Assembly (NCBI RefSeq): GCF_905171765.1
Contig: NC_053390.1
Coordinates: 576,502,471-576,566,470, forward strand
Length of the DNA stretch: 64,000 bases
Source of the DNA: Bufo bufo
Taxonomy: Eukaryota > Chordata > Amphibia > Anura > Bufonidae
Direction of reading: 5' to 3'
Position numbers and translations under genes: made by a program. Positions 31,909 through 42,590 of the stretch are shown piece by piece. Each line of letters starts with the position of its first letter. The first letter of the stretch is position 1. The notes under the pieces were generated by a model that ran no database searches, was not told where the DNA came from, and saw only the letters and a program-made list of their open reading frames with translations.

Positions 31909-33807
31909 CTATGCTAGGTGTACCTGTGTGTGGTACTTCCGGAAACACTCACCAAAGCATAGGGCAGGGTGGTCAGGACAGTCAGGACAGAAATAGCGGG
32001 TGTCACGCCTTATTCCACTCCTGCTACAGACACGACATCTTTTTCGGGGTGACGGTTGGGTTGAGGTACCAGGAACGACACTGGGGAAATGTCGCTCGTG
32101 TAGACGGCTAACTACACTGGTGGATGGGGCCACGGAACCTCCTGGGTAAAGGAGGTTCTCGATGATCTTTTCCTGGAATTTGAGGAAAGATCGTGTTCTC
32201 CCAGCCTTACTGTAGAGAACAAAACTATTGTACAGCGCCAATTGAATTAAATATACAGACACCTTCTTATACCAGCGTCTGGTTCTGCGGGAAACTAAAT
32301 ACGGAGACAACATCTGGTCATTGAAGTCCACCCCTCCCATGAGCGCATTATAGTCGTGGACACAGAGGGGCTTTTCAATGACACGGGTTGCTCGCTCAAT
32401 TTGGATTGTCGTGTCTGCGTGAATGGAGGAGAGCATGTAAACGTCACGCTTGTCTCTCCATTTCACCGCGAGCAGTTCTTCGTTACACAAGGCAGCCCTC
32501 TCCCCCCTTGCAAGACGGGTGGTTACAAGCCGTTGGGGGAAGCCCACGCGACTAGTTCGCGCGGTGCCACAGGCGCAAATCCGTTCTAGAAACAAATGCC
32601 TAAAGAGGGCCACACTTGTGTAAAAATTGTCCACATAAAGATGGTACCCCTTGCCGAATAAGGGTGACACCAAGTCCCAGACTGTCTTCCCACTGCTCCC
32701 CAGGTAGTCAGGGCAACCGACCGGCTCCAGGGTCTGATCTTTTCCCTCATAGATCCGAAATTTGTGGGTATAGCCTGTGGCCCTTTCACAGAGCTTATAC
32801 AATTTGACCCCATACCGGGCACGCTTGCTTGGGATGTACTGTTTGAAGCCAAGGCGCCCGGTAAAATGTATTAGGGACTCGTCTACGCAGATGTTTTGCT
32901 CGGGGGTATACAAATCTGCAAATTTCTGGTTGAAATGGTCTATGAGGGGCCGAATTTTGTGGAGCCGGTCAAAAGCTGGGTGGCCTCTGGGACGGGAGGT
33001 GGTGTTGTCGCTAAACATGGGCATGTGATGAATCGGGTGTGTGGACCAATATGACCGCAATTCATGCTTTTTTGTCAGGCCCATGTTGAGGAGAAGGCCC
33101 AAAAAAATTTTAAGTTCGGAAACTTGGACTGGTTTCCACCGGAAAGGCTGGGCATAAAAGCTTCCCGGGTTGGCGGATATAAATTGTGTGGCATACCGGT
33201 TTGTCTCTGCCACGACTAAGTCCAAGAGCTCCGCAGTCAAGAACAGCTCAAAAAATCCCAGGGCCGAACCGATTTGAGCTGTCTCAACCCGAACTCCAGA
33301 CTGGGCGGTGAAAGGGGGAACTACAGGTGCGGCTGAAGTTGGTGACTGCCAATCAGGGTTTGCCAGCACCTCAGGGATTCTAGGGGCTCTACGGGCCTGT
33401 CTGTGCAGTGGCTGCAACGGGGTAACTAGTGCACGTGCCACCGTACCAGCTTCAACTGCCCTTCTGGTGCTCGCCACGTCACCATGTTGTACGGCAGTGC
33501 TGGTACTAGGTCCAGGGAGGGCTGCGCTGCTGGTGTATGCCTCACCACGTGATCCGGCAGCGACAGCCCCACTCTGCTGCTCTTGAAGCGGATCCTGCAT
33601 AACCTGTGGTCTAGCGACACGGGGCTGGGTACGCCTGGTGCTGCCAGGGACCTCAACCTCCTCGTCCGAACTTTGGGTCAGAGAGCCACTGCTTTCTACA
33701 GGTTCATATTCTGACCCGCTAGATTCGTCAGATGAGGGTTCCCACTCCTCATCCGACTGGGTCAGAATCCTGTAGGCCTCTTCAGAAGAATACCCCCTGT
33801 TTGACAT
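31909..33807 (-). CDS. piggyBac transposase, intact 632 aa
   Basis: A DDD transposase that excises the element without a footprint and inserts at TTAA. Visible parts: an acidic N-terminus (SDEEWEPSSDESSGSEYEP), the core entry FFELFLTAELLDLVV and KIFLGLLLNMGLTKKHELRS, the first catalytic Asp in NICVDESLIHFTGRL (about residue 310), the second in HLYVDNFYTSVALF (about 395), the third block ALMGGVDFNDQMLSPY (about 490), and a C-terminal Cys/His-rich domain (CRVCSRSGI, YFCPDCPDHPALCFGECF, KYHTQVH). The length is slightly above the roughly 600 aa usual for the family. No stop or frameshift is seen. The start at 33807 is the first Met and fits the MSxRxYS type of N-terminus. The TTAA-flanked context argues for an active element rather than a domesticated gene. 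Confidence 0.96.
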   Translation of the reverse strand: MSNRGYSSEEAYRILTQSDEEWEPSSDESSGSEYEPVESSGSLTQSSDEEVEVPGSTRRTQPRVARPQVMQDPLQEQQSGAVAAGSRGEAYTSSAALPGPSTSTAVQHGDVASTRRAVEAGTVARALVTPLQPLHRQARRAPRIPEVLANPDWQSPTSAAPVVPPFTAQSGVRVETAQIGSALGFFELFLTAELLDLVVAETNRYATQFISANPGSFYAQPFRWKPVQVSELKIFLGLLLNMGLTKKHELRSYWSTHPIHHMPMFSDNTTSRPRGHPAFDRLHKIRPLIDHFNQKFADLYTPEQNICVDESLIHFTGRLGFKQYIPSKRARYGVKLYKLCERATGYTHKFRIYEGKDQTLEPVGCPDYLGSSGKTVWDLVSPLFGKGYHLYVDNFYTSVALFRHLFLERICACGTARTSRVGFPQRLVTTRLARGERAALCNEELLAVKWRDKRDVYMLSSIHADTTIQIERATRVIEKPLCVHDYNALMGGVDFNDQMLSPYLVSRRTRRWYKKVSVYLIQLALYNSFVLYSKAGRTRSFLKFQEKIIENLLYPGGSVAPSTSVVSRLHERHFPSVVPGTSTQPSPRKRCRVCSRSGIRRDTRYFCPDCPDHPALCFGECFRKYHTQVHLA

Positions 33808-34329
33808 TTGGACTACTAAATTTAGGGGTATTCCCTGAGACTACCCAAGAAAAAAAGCAAGCCTGTCTTACAAAGGGGAGGCTAGCGAAGTACCGGAGGC
33901 CGCTGCGGTTGATAAAAAATATCAAAACAGATTTTTTTATCGCCGCAGTGCGTGTAAAATGAATGTGCAGTGATCAAAAAATATATATTTTTTGTCACTG
34001 CGGTGGGGCGGGCGTGGGTGAACGCACGTGTGGGCGACCGATCAGGCCTGATCGGGCAAACACTGCGTTTTTGGGTGGAGGGCGAACTAAAGTGACACTA
34101 ATACTATTATAGATCTGACCGTGATCAGTTTTGATCACTTACAGATACTATAAAAGTACAAATGCTGATTAGCGATACGCTATTCAGCGAATAAAAGTGA
34201 CTGCGGTGCGGTGGGGTGGGCGCTAACTGACGCTAACTACCTAACCAAGGGGCCTAAACTATCCCTAAAACCTAACAGCCAATACCAGTGAAAAAAAAAA
34301 AGTGACAGTTTACACTGATCACTTTTTTT

Positions 34330-34763
34330 CCTTTCACTAGTGATTGACAGGGGCGATCAAAGGGGTGATCAAAGGGTTAATTGGGGTGCAGGGGGGTGAT
34401 CTGGGGCTAAGGTGTAGTGTTTGGTGTACTCACAGTTCAGTCTGCTCCTGTGCTGGATCCAACCGACGAAACGGACCAGCACAGGAGCAGACAAGCCATA
34501 TAACAGATCATATTTACTAATATGATCTGTTATATGACTTTTGATTGGATTTTTTGAAAATCGCCAGCCTGCCAGCCAATGATCGTTGCTGGCAGGCTGG
34601 TGACGAACTTGTTCTTTGAATTTTGCCGGCCCGCGATGCGCATGCGCGGGCCGGCTTTGAGCGAAATCTCGCGTCTCGCGAGATGACGCGTATATGCATG
34701 ATTGTGCGCAGCGCTGCCACCTCCGGAACGCGAATCTGCGTACAGCGGTCCGGAGGTGGTTAA
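34330..34763. promoter_or_regulatory. piggyBac right-end subterminal hairpins
   Basis: Stacked inverted repeats lie between the transposase start and TTAA: GTCTGCTCCTGTGCTGG/CCAGCACAGGAGCAGAC, TATAACAGATCATATT/AATATGATCTGTTATA, CGCCAGCCTGCCAGC/GCTGGCAGGCTGGTG, CCGGCCCGC.../GCGGGCCGG and CCACCTCCGGA/TCCGGAGGTGG. The same layout, with different arm sequences, is at 745-1075 and 16135-16502. These are plausible transposase-binding or end-recognition structures; that role is inference. 33810-34330 has AT-rich runs and probably the transposase promoter, with no motif I can name. Confidence 0.7.
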
Positions 34764-35580
34764 GATTACTCTGAATCTTTTGCCAAATGGTAGACAAAGA
34801 CGAGGAAAATCTCTCCTCCTCAGGTAAACCAGAAAGAGCCCCTCCCGAGAATGTCCCAAACTGCGGATGGAACCCATATGCACCAAAGAATGGTGACTTA
34901 TCAGAAGATTCCTGACGACGGTTGTTCAGAGCAAACTCAGCAAGAGGGAGAAATGAACACCAATCCTCCTGGTTCTCTGCCACAAAACAGCGCAAATATG
35001 TCTCCAGATTCTGATTGAGGCGCTCAGTCTGACCATTCGACTGCGGGTGAAAAGCAGAAGAGAAGGACAGCCGAACCCCCAGGCGAGAACAGAAAGCCTT
35101 CCAGAACCTGGACACAAACTGCGTGCCTCTATCGGAAACAATATCAGAGGGAATGCCGTGCAATTTAACAATATGGTCGACAAAAGCTTGCGCCAACGTT
35201 TTAGCATTAGGTAAACCAGGGAAAGGTACGAAATGAGCCATCTTGCTAAAACGGTCCACCACCACCAGGATCACCGACTTCCCCGAGGAACGAGGAAGAT
35301 CCGTGATAAAGTCCATGGACAGGTGTGTCCAAGGACGGGAAGGTATGGGTAACGGGAGAAGGGAACCTGAAGGCCGTGAACGAGGGACCTTAGCGCGAGC
35401 GCACGTCTCACAAGCAGCCACAAAACCCTCCACCGACTTACGAAGAGCCGGCCACCAAAATCTCCGAGCAATGAGATCTACCGTGGCTCTACTCCCGGGG
35501 TGACCAGCAAGAACCGTATCATGATGCTCCTTAAAGAGTTTGTGACGTAGCTCGCGAACAACTTCCCAGAAGGACAACGG
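34764..35580 (-). CDS. Gypsy integrase, N-terminal and catalytic domains
   Basis: The HHCC zinc-binding domain is complete (H-x3-H in LAGHPGSRATVD with upstream HHDT, and C-x2-C in FVAACETCARAK). The catalytic core shows the first Asp in LSMDFITDLPRS, the second in VSDRGTQFVSRFWK and Glu in SNGQTERLNQNLE. The frame is then cut by the piggyBac at TTAA 34760. It continues at 28776. Relative to the gag-pol ORF it is shifted by one base at about 35580, where the two ORFs overlap. It inserts the element's cDNA; as interrupted it is inactive. Confidence 0.94.
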
Positions 35581-38423
35581 GCAGGTGCCTCAGTCTGGGC
35601 AGCCTGGACCTCGGCTTCCAAATCGGAATATAGAGCAGAAAAAACTACCCCCTCAGAGTTTCCTCCTCCCGGAAAACAGCGAGAGAGAGCATCAGCCTTC
35701 ACATTTTTTATCCCAGGTCGGAATGTAACAACAAAATTGAATCTGGAGAAGAACAGAGACCATCTGGCCTGTCTCGGATTCATACGCCTGGCCGACTCCA
35801 AGTATGCCAGATTCTTATGGTCGGTAAAAACGGTGATAGGGTGCCTGGCCCCCTCCAACCAATGGCGCCATTCCTCGAAAGCCAACTTGATGGCCAACAA
35901 CTCCCTATCTCCCACATCATAGTTTCTCTCTGCCAGGGAGAGTTTTTTAGAGAAAAAGGCACAGGGTCGCCATTTGGCAGGAGAAGGGTCTTGGGACAAA
36001 ACCGCACCCACACCCACCTCGGAAGCATCCACCTCAACAATAAAAGGTAAGGAAACATCGGGATGCACCAAGACGGGAGCAGACGCAAAACTCTCTTTAA
36101 TCTTAGAAAAGGCTGCAAGCGCCTCCTCCGACCAAGAGGAAAAATCCGCCCCCTTTTTTGTCATGTCAGTGAGGGGTTTGACAACAGAGGAATAATTCAA
36201 AATGAACTTTCTGTAATAGTTCGCAAAACCCAGAAAGCGCATCAATGCCTTCTGATTCTCAGGAAGCTTCCACTCAAGTACAGCACGGACCTTCTCCGGA
36301 TCCATGCGAAAACCAGAAGCAGAGAGGAGAAAACCCAGAAATTGAATCTCCGATACCATAAAAAGACATTTCTCCAGCTTGGCGTACAATTTATTTTCCC
36401 GCAGAATCTGCAGAACCTGAAAAAGATGATCCTGATGGGTCTGAACATCAGGGGAAAAAATCAAAATATCATCAAGATACACCAATACAAATTTCCCCAT
36501 TAAATGGTAGAAAATACTATTAACAAAATGCTGAAAGACGGCCGGAGCATTCATCAGGCCGAAAGGCATAACAAGATTCTCGAAATGCCCGTTAGGGGTA
36601 TTAAAGGCCGTTTTCCATTTATCCCCCTCTCTGACCCTGACCAGGTTGTACGCGCCTCTCAAATCCAATTTGGAAAACACCTTGGCCCCAACAATTTGGT
36701 TGAAGAGGTCCGGAATCAGAGGAAGGGGATAGGGATCGCGAATCGTGATACGGTTCAGCTCCCTAAAATCTAGGCTCAGAGAGCCATCTTTTTTTTTAAC
36801 AAAAAAAAAACCCGCGGCCACAGGTGACTTTGAGGGACGAATATGCCCCTTCTCGAGACTCTCAGAGATATAAGTTCGCATTGCGATTCTTTCTGGTTGT
36901 GAGAGATTGTAGAGGCGTGCTTTTGGCAGCTTGGCGCCGGGAATGAGGTTAATGGGACAGTCAAACTCCCGGTGAGGAGGTAGCTCCTGAACACCGCTCT
37001 CGGAAAACACGTCCGAGAAATCAGAGAGAAATGATGGCACAGTTTTAGTAGACACCTCTGCAAAAGTCGCTGTGAGACAATTCTCTCTACAAAAGTCACT
37101 CAACTCATTTATTTGCCTTCCTTGCCAATCAATAGTGGGGTTATGTCTAGTGAGCCAGGGTAACCCCAAAACTAGAGGAGAAGGCAATCCGTTAAGGACA
37201 AAACAAGATATATCCTCCACATGAGTGTCACCTACAGCTAGCCGGATATTGTGAACAATGCCCTTCAGAGATCTCTGTGAGAGTGGAGCAGAGTCAATAG
37301 CAAAAACAGGTATATCCTTTTCTAATGTGCAAACCTGAAAACCATGCATGGCTACAAATTGAGTGTCAATAAGATTGACGGCCGCTCCACTATCGACAAA
37401 AATCTCACAAGAAATGACTTTGCTCTCTAGCGCCACCCTGGCAGACAGGAGAAAACGGGAACTGCAGGTCAGAGGAAAAGCATCAATTCCCACATCAACT
37501 TTGCCCAAAGTAGCAGATGAAGCAGAGTTTGATGATTTACCTTTTGAGGTTTTTCTCTTATCACTCTTAGTACAGTTCAAGAATCTCCTAGACGGACAAA
37601 CATTTGCCAAATGACCTATGCCCCCACAACAAAAACACACCATACTCTGAGGACTAAATCCTCTTTTATCAGGGGCAAGTCGACCTAGCTGCATGGGCTC
37701 CTCCTCAGAGGGGAGCGAGACAGGATGAGGCCCCTGCACACTGAATGAGTCCACACCACTGCCCCTAGACTGACAATGGCTGGACAGAGAGGTCTCGTTT
37801 CTTTCTCTTAGACGCCTGTCAAGGCGTACCGCCAATGACATGGCAGACTCTAAGGACGTTGGTCTCTCATGGAAAGCAAACGCATCTTTCAATCTCTCTG
37901 AGAGACCATGACAGAACTGACTCCGGAGTGCAGCATCATTCCAACCCGAATCAGCTGCCCATCTCCGAAATTCAGAACAATAAAGCTCCGCAGACAGTTT
38001 GTTCTGGCATAAAACACGTAAGTTAGATTCGGCCAGAGCAACACGATCCGGGTCATCATAAATCTGCCCCAGGGCCACAAAAAATCTTTCCACGGATCGA
38101 AGGGAGGGATCCCCTGATGGCAGCGAAAAAGCCCAAGTCTGAGCATTACCTCTGAGCAGGGAGATGACAATCCTCACCCTCTGCTCCTGATTACCAGAGG
38201 AGTGGGGACACAAGCAAAAATGGAGTTTGCATGCCTCTCTGAAGCGAACAAAATTCTTACTGCCCCCGGAGAACGTTTCCGGAAGTGAGACCTTTGGCTC
38301 GCAAAAGACTCCATGAGCCGGAGCAGAGCCCAATGCTTGAAGCTGAGTCATAGATTGACGGAGATCCGCTACTTCCAAAGAAAGACCCTGCATGCGGTCA
38401 ACCAGGCCAGAAAGCGGATCCAT
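35478..38423 (-). CDS. Gypsy Gag-Pol: capsid, zinc knuckle, protease, RT, RNase H (981 aa)
   Basis: A single ORF. Gag is about residues 1-260 (SLPETFSGGSKNFVRFREAC, LRSVERFFVALGQIYDDPDR). A CCHC knuckle CFCCGGIGHLANVC is near 265. The retropepsin has IFVDSGAAVNLIDT near 345. RT is about 500-700, with PLIPDLFNQIVGAKVFSKLD and the catalytic LVYLDDILIFSP. The Ty3-type RNase H has FIVEVDASEVGVGAVLSQ and YDVGDRELLAIKLAFEEWRH. The C-terminus (after ALYSDLEAEVQ) runs out of frame near 35580, where a one-base deletion separates it from integrase. Gag and Pol in one frame is usual in chromoviruses of the sushi type. The start at 38423 lies just inside the 5' LTR end (38455). Confidence 0.95.
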   Translation of the reverse strand: MDPLSGLVDRMQGLSLEVADLRQSMTQLQALGSAPAHGVFCEPKVSLPETFSGGSKNFVRFREACKLHFCLCPHSSGNQEQRVRIVISLLRGNAQTWAFSLPSGDPSLRSVERFFVALGQIYDDPDRVALAESNLRVLCQNKLSAELYCSEFRRWAADSGWNDAALRSQFCHGLSERLKDAFAFHERPTSLESAMSLAVRLDRRLRERNETSLSSHCQSRGSGVDSFSVQGPHPVSLPSEEEPMQLGRLAPDKRGFSPQSMVCFCCGGIGHLANVCPSRRFLNCTKSDKRKTSKGKSSNSASSATLGKVDVGIDAFPLTCSSRFLLSARVALESKVISCEIFVDSGAAVNLIDTQFVAMHGFQVCTLEKDIPVFAIDSAPLSQRSLKGIVHNIRLAVGDTHVEDISCFVLNGLPSPLVLGLPWLTRHNPTIDWQGRQINELSDFCRENCLTATFAEVSTKTVPSFLSDFSDVFSESGVQELPPHREFDCPINLIPGAKLPKARLYNLSQPERIAMRTYISESLEKGHIRPSKSPVAAGFFFVKKKDGSLSLDFRELNRITIRDPYPLPLIPDLFNQIVGAKVFSKLDLRGAYNLVRVREGDKWKTAFNTPNGHFENLVMPFGLMNAPAVFQHFVNSIFYHLMGKFVLVYLDDILIFSPDVQTHQDHLFQVLQILRENKLYAKLEKCLFMVSEIQFLGFLLSASGFRMDPEKVRAVLEWKLPENQKALMRFLGFANYYRKFILNYSSVVKPLTDMTKKGADFSSWSEEALAAFSKIKESFASAPVLVHPDVSLPFIVEVDASEVGVGAVLSQDPSPAKWRPCAFFSKKLSLAERNYDVGDRELLAIKLAFEEWRHWLEGARHPITVFTDHKNLAYLESARRMNPRQARWSLFFSRFNFVVTFRPGIKNVKADALSRCFPGGGNSEGVVFSALYSDLEAEVQAAQTEAPARCPSGKLFASYVTNSLRSIMIRFLLVTPGVEPR

Positions 38424-38454
38424 GTCAAAAAAGGACGGTTTTGGTGGATTATAA

Positions 38455-39097
38455 TGTCACGACTGTATGTGAGCAACAATAGTATACACACTAAAAGAGC
38501 TACTGACCGGACCCAAACTAGGGAGGATAAAGGGTGACCCCTGTCCGACCCTCAAAGCTCTCCCTATGCTGCTAAAGCACATGCCCGGATCCAAATGGCG
38601 GAACGAGGCATGCCCACGTGCCTAAGACTGATGACCACTGTAACCCCTACAATAGTGGAAGGGGCACGGCCACCGGTGCCCTACTCAGTATATGGAGGGA
38701 ACCGTGGCCACCTCAGATCCAGTCAGAAAATAATCAGGTACACAACAATGTCTGTACACTTAGCTGAAGGTGTTGCAGCCGCAGAGAAGACGGATCCAAG
38801 GACAGCTGGCAACATCCGGAGTGCTTGCTGCAGCAGAACACAGGTCCAGTGAACTGATAGCTACAAGTGAAGATACTAAAGCAAGAGCTACAACTGAAAT
38901 GAGAACTATAATCCACGCCCTACAATAGGAGGAGGGGTGATATAAAGAGAGGGAAATCAAACGCATGAGGAACAGCTGGGAGGAAGGAAATCAAAAGTAA
39001 ACAGAGCAGTGAGAACTCCTCCCAGCTCTAGTAGTGACATCATCACAGGGGTGGAGAAACAGAGCTGTGAGAACGTCCCAAAGCTCTGGTAGTGACA
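38455..39097 (-). repeat. Gypsy 5' LTR
   Basis: The LTR upstream of gag on the minus strand, 643 bp, TG...CA form. It is followed by GGTAG (39098-39102), the TSD. It matches 27610-28252 base for base by eye except position 38491. I could not identify a tRNA primer-binding site next to it. Confidence 0.95.
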
Positions 39098-39569
39098 GGT
39101 AGTCACCATAAGAATAACTATAAAGATAGCAAAGCAGAAAAGCATTGGGGTTATCATGAAAAATGATCAAAAGGAGTCAAAAGATATCAGAGTCTATAGC
39201 CAGACTGTGACCACAGTACATAGGTAGAGAAACGACCAGATGTCCAATAGTAGACACCTGAAAAAACTTTAGGAAACAATGTGTATAGAGGCCATAGTGG
39301 GTTGGACAAACAGAAAGCCAGTGAATCTATTCATGAACCATCCTCCATGCCATGTGTCCATTGACTCAAATTCTGTTTAACTATGGAACATTTCAATGTT
39401 ACAATATTAAAGAGTCCAGGCAATAAAGCATTATAGCACATATATAAAATCGAATTTATTCAATGAAACGTGTAATTCCCAATGTAGTGTACATACCTCT
39501 GAGTAGTCCTGACCAAAGAAAAAGTGGCGTTGCGCTAAGTGAAATGCGCATGTCCGGTATATATGCAAA

Positions 39570-39620
39570 ACCCTAACCTCGCGATGTTTCAGAGAGCGTC
39601 AGGCATCATCAGAACGTCCG
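39570..39620 (-). ncRNA. Hammerhead-like motif in Penelope 3' region
   Basis: Minus strand: CUGAUGA (39606-39612) is intact, then a 15-nt segment with weak stem II, GAA (39588-39590), then ACAUCGCGAGGU (39576-39587), self-complementary apart from one mismatch, then U at the cleavage position. Stem I pairing is weak. It lies about 720 bp downstream of the PLE pol stop. It may be decayed. Confidence 0.45.
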
Positions 39621-40340
39621 CATGCGCAGTTCTGGCATCGGAGGTCCGATCATGTGATTTCGATAATAACATTGGGTTCGAACATTTGTTTAAAAAAAAT
39701 TGGAACATCTGATCAAAAATATCGGAACGTCCGATCGGTAGCAAAGATCGAAATATTTATATCGGAACGTCCGCATGCACAATACTCATTCCCCATATAG
39801 TATGATGGGTGTTGGCAGCGGAGGTCCGGCGCCTTTCAGGATTATGTGAGCATAATGTATTATAGAATAAATTGTGGTAATGAAAATCAAAATATTCGAT
39901 AAATATTATGTCACATACATCAGAAAATTCAATAAGAAATATAATGATTAGCTAGGAGATCAGATCATACAATCGATATCAAATCGATAAGTGTCAAAAG
40001 GAGTACATGTTAACATATGGGGTCCGAACTTAAATAGTCGGACCATTGTAAACCTATAGAAATGAGCAAAATGTTTCATTTAATCTACAGTAAGAATTAT
40101 AGTTCTATCTATATGCATTATACACATGTTAACCCATATGTATGAACTGACTCCTAGCACAATGGTTAGTATGAAACTACATAGCTCACAAACAGAGAAC
40201 ACAAAAAGTTAAGTAATTTGGTGTATTAGTATATTAGACTACCAGACATAGACAAGACACCAGAGTTACATGGAAAATCATACCTGTATATTAGGTAATT
40301 TAGTCTGTGGATAACATAAACGAGAAAGACCATTATAATA

Positions 40341-42590
40341 TCATTGTATAAAAAACTCAAAATCATGATTTAACCCCAATGGGGACAATGTCCTTAATTC
40401 GTGTATCCAATAGGATTCACGTTTTTGAAGTAGAAGTTTTCGATTTCCCCCTCGACGTGATAAAGGGATATGCTCAATTATTTGGAACCGTAATTGACTG
40501 ATGTGATGGCCAGCTTGAATAAAATGATGAGGTATGGGGAGTTCAGACTTGTTACAGCGTATGTCAGATTTATGCTTACAAATGCGGTCTCGCACACACT
40601 GGGATGTCTCCCCAATGTATGTGAGACCGCACGGGCATTTAATAAGATAAATCACGAATGATGTAGCACATGTGAAGAGACCCTTTATGTTATATGTTTT
40701 GCCCGTATGTGGATGTGTAAATGTGTTCCCTTTCATAACATGAGTACATTGTGCACAATTCAAGCAAGGGAAAGTGCCCATTTTTGGATTGGAAAATACA
40801 GTCTGTCTTAATGGAATTCTCTCGGGGCCAATATCTGCTTTTATAAGGGTATCACGTAAGTTTCTTGGGCGTTTATAACACATCCTGACGGGACTATTAA
40901 ATTCCCTTATTTCTGGATAGAATCTACCTAGTAAAGGCCAATTTTTCTGTATAATACGTTGGATTTTTGGTAAGAAAGGGTGATATGTCACCACTAATGT
41001 GAGTCTAGGTGAAGATTGTTGCAGTTGTGAGGATTTCGGTTTGAGTTTGCTCTGAGTGATCAAGTTGATCTCTTTTTGTAAGAGGCCCCGTGGATAACCA
41101 CGTGCTTCGAACTTATCAGACATTTCCATCAATCGTTGTTGTTTTACTATGGGGTCGCTTACAATTCTTGATAACCTAGCGAATTGTGACCGAGGTAATG
41201 ATGTTTTAGTATTCTTAGGGTGGCAACTTGAATATAGAAGTAATGTATTCCGATCCGTCGGTTTTGTATAAATGTCTATTTTAAGGGAACCACTAGAATC
41301 CTTAGACACCGAAGTATTAAGGAAATTAATAGTGGTCTCATCAACATGGGCAGTAAACTGTAAGTCATCAATCACATGATTAAGATATGTATAGAAGTTA
41401 TGAAAGAATTCCCTATTTCCTGTCCAGATACAAAAAACGTTGTCGATAAGTCTACGCCATGTTAGTGCATAGGCTCAAAATAATGGATGTGGGTATATAT
41501 AGTCCTCTTCAAACTGTGCCATGAAGAGATTGGCGTACGGGGGGACCACATTTGCCCCCATCATCGTACGCTTCTTCTGAATATAATAATGATCCCCAAA
41601 CATAAAAAAGTTTTTTTGTAGAACAAACTGCAATAGTCCAATGCAAAAAGCCTGTTGAACATTGGAAAGAGTAGTAGTCACAAGCGATGTACGCACTGCC
41701 TGTATACCCCCATCATGGGAGATGGAGGTGTACAGGCTGTTAACATCCAAAGTAACCAAAAGTGCATCAGGAGGAATTGTACCCAGAGAAAGAATGGTCT
41801 CTAAAAAATGTGATGTATTTAACAAATAGGATTTTGTTTTACGTACTAGTGGTGTGAGTATTTTTTCTAGGTAAATAGATAATGGTGCCAATAGTGAGTC
41901 TGTCGATGCCACTATCGGACGTCCAGGTGGTTGTTGAAGGTTCTTATGTATTTTAGCCAATACATATATGACCGGCCTGATTGGGTGATCATTGTGTAAA
42001 ACTGTATTTGTTGCTTTGTCAATTGTGCCCATCCCTAAATGGTGGTCAAGGAATAACTCTATCTCTTTTTGTATACCAAAAGTGGGATTATTGTATGTAA
42101 GTTCATAAGTATCAGTATCAGCCAGTTGTCTCTTAATTTCTTGTCTATAGTAAGATGTGTCCATTACTACTATGGCTCCTCCCTTGTCAGCAGGTTTAAT
42201 TGTAATTGTCTTGTCACATCTGAGTGACTGTAATGCAAGGAATTCAACATTTGGGTGATTTGACTGAGACGGATATCGGCCCCTCTTTAAGGAGTCGATA
42301 TTCGTCTGAATCTCCTTATCGACCAAATTGATGAAAGCCTCGACCGCATGAGATGATTTGGGGGGTATGAAATTACTTTTATTTCTCAAGCCTAAATGGG
42401 CTATAGATAACGGATTAAATGTTTGGGGTTACTCAGACTCATTGACACAACCAGCATTGATAAAGTGTGCTTTTAAACACAAAGACCTATAAAACCTATT
42501 CAGGTCCTGCATAAATGGAAAATTTTGAAAGGAGTCTCTTGGACAAAACGAAAGTCCTTTTGACAAGACACTATGTTCTGCTGGTGACAG
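40341..42590 (-). pseudogene. Penelope-like RT and GIY-YIG endonuclease, 5' truncated with two stops
   Basis: Reading from 42590: LSPAEHSVLSKGLSFCPR, then the lead to RNKSNFIPP. RT blocks follow: ITIKPADKGGAIVVMD, PIRPVIYVLAKIHK, PGRPIVASTDSLLAPL, LVTLDVNSLYTSI and MGANVVPPYANLFMAQFE. An in-frame TGA lies at 41475, and the same frame goes on with TWRRLIDNVFCIW. A conserved RT/thumb segment follows, then the GIY-YIG nuclease with VIYLIKCPCGLTYIGETSQ and VRDRICKHKSDI. The other stop precedes FNPLSIAHLGL near 42425. PLEs use this nuclease for DNA cleavage and priming. Apart from the two stops the frame holds throughout; the N-terminus was lost at insertion. Confidence 0.95.

Larger units (their letters stand above)
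28777..34763 (-). mobile_element. Autonomous piggyBac element (5979 bp between TTAAs)
   Basis: TTAA flanks both ends (28777-28780, 34760-34763), with CCACC directly inside on each side. The left 2.3 kb consists mainly of two giant palindromes. A 632-aa transposase ORF is read from 33807 to 31909. The transposase-upstream end has nested hairpins (CCAGCCTGCCAGC; GCGCATGCGC; CCACCTCCGGA/TCCGGAGGTGG). It interrupts the integrase domain of a young gypsy element, so it moved recently. All required parts look intact. Confidence 0.95.
27610..39097 (-). mobile_element. Young Ty3/gypsy chromovirus with piggyBac inside
   Basis: Two 643-bp LTRs (27610-28252, 38455-39097) bound the element, with the 5-bp TSD GGTAG (27605-27609, 39098-39102). 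By eye they differ at one base (G 27646 / C 38491), so the insertion is recent. Between them on the minus strand are gag, protease, RT, RNase H, integrase and a chromodomain. Without the piggyBac (5983 bp with one TTAA) the element would be 5505 bp. The purine tract GTAGAGGGGGGGGG (minus strand, near 28255-28275) is the likely plus-strand primer. One single-base frame change near 35580 is the only gross break. Confidence 0.95.

Noticed and set aside
31909..33807. Domesticated PGBD-type host gene
   Set aside because: The ORF sits inside a TTAA-flanked element with TIRs that interrupts a young gypsy, so it is a transposon gene.
36063..36503. 146-aa plus-strand ORF and similar long plus-strand ORFs at 35243-37614
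   Set aside because: They are antisense to the gypsy Gag-Pol, which has clear domains.
39660..39690. tRNA-like GGGTTCGAAC
   Set aside because: Only a T-loop-like string; no A box, anticodon stem or acceptor pairing around it.
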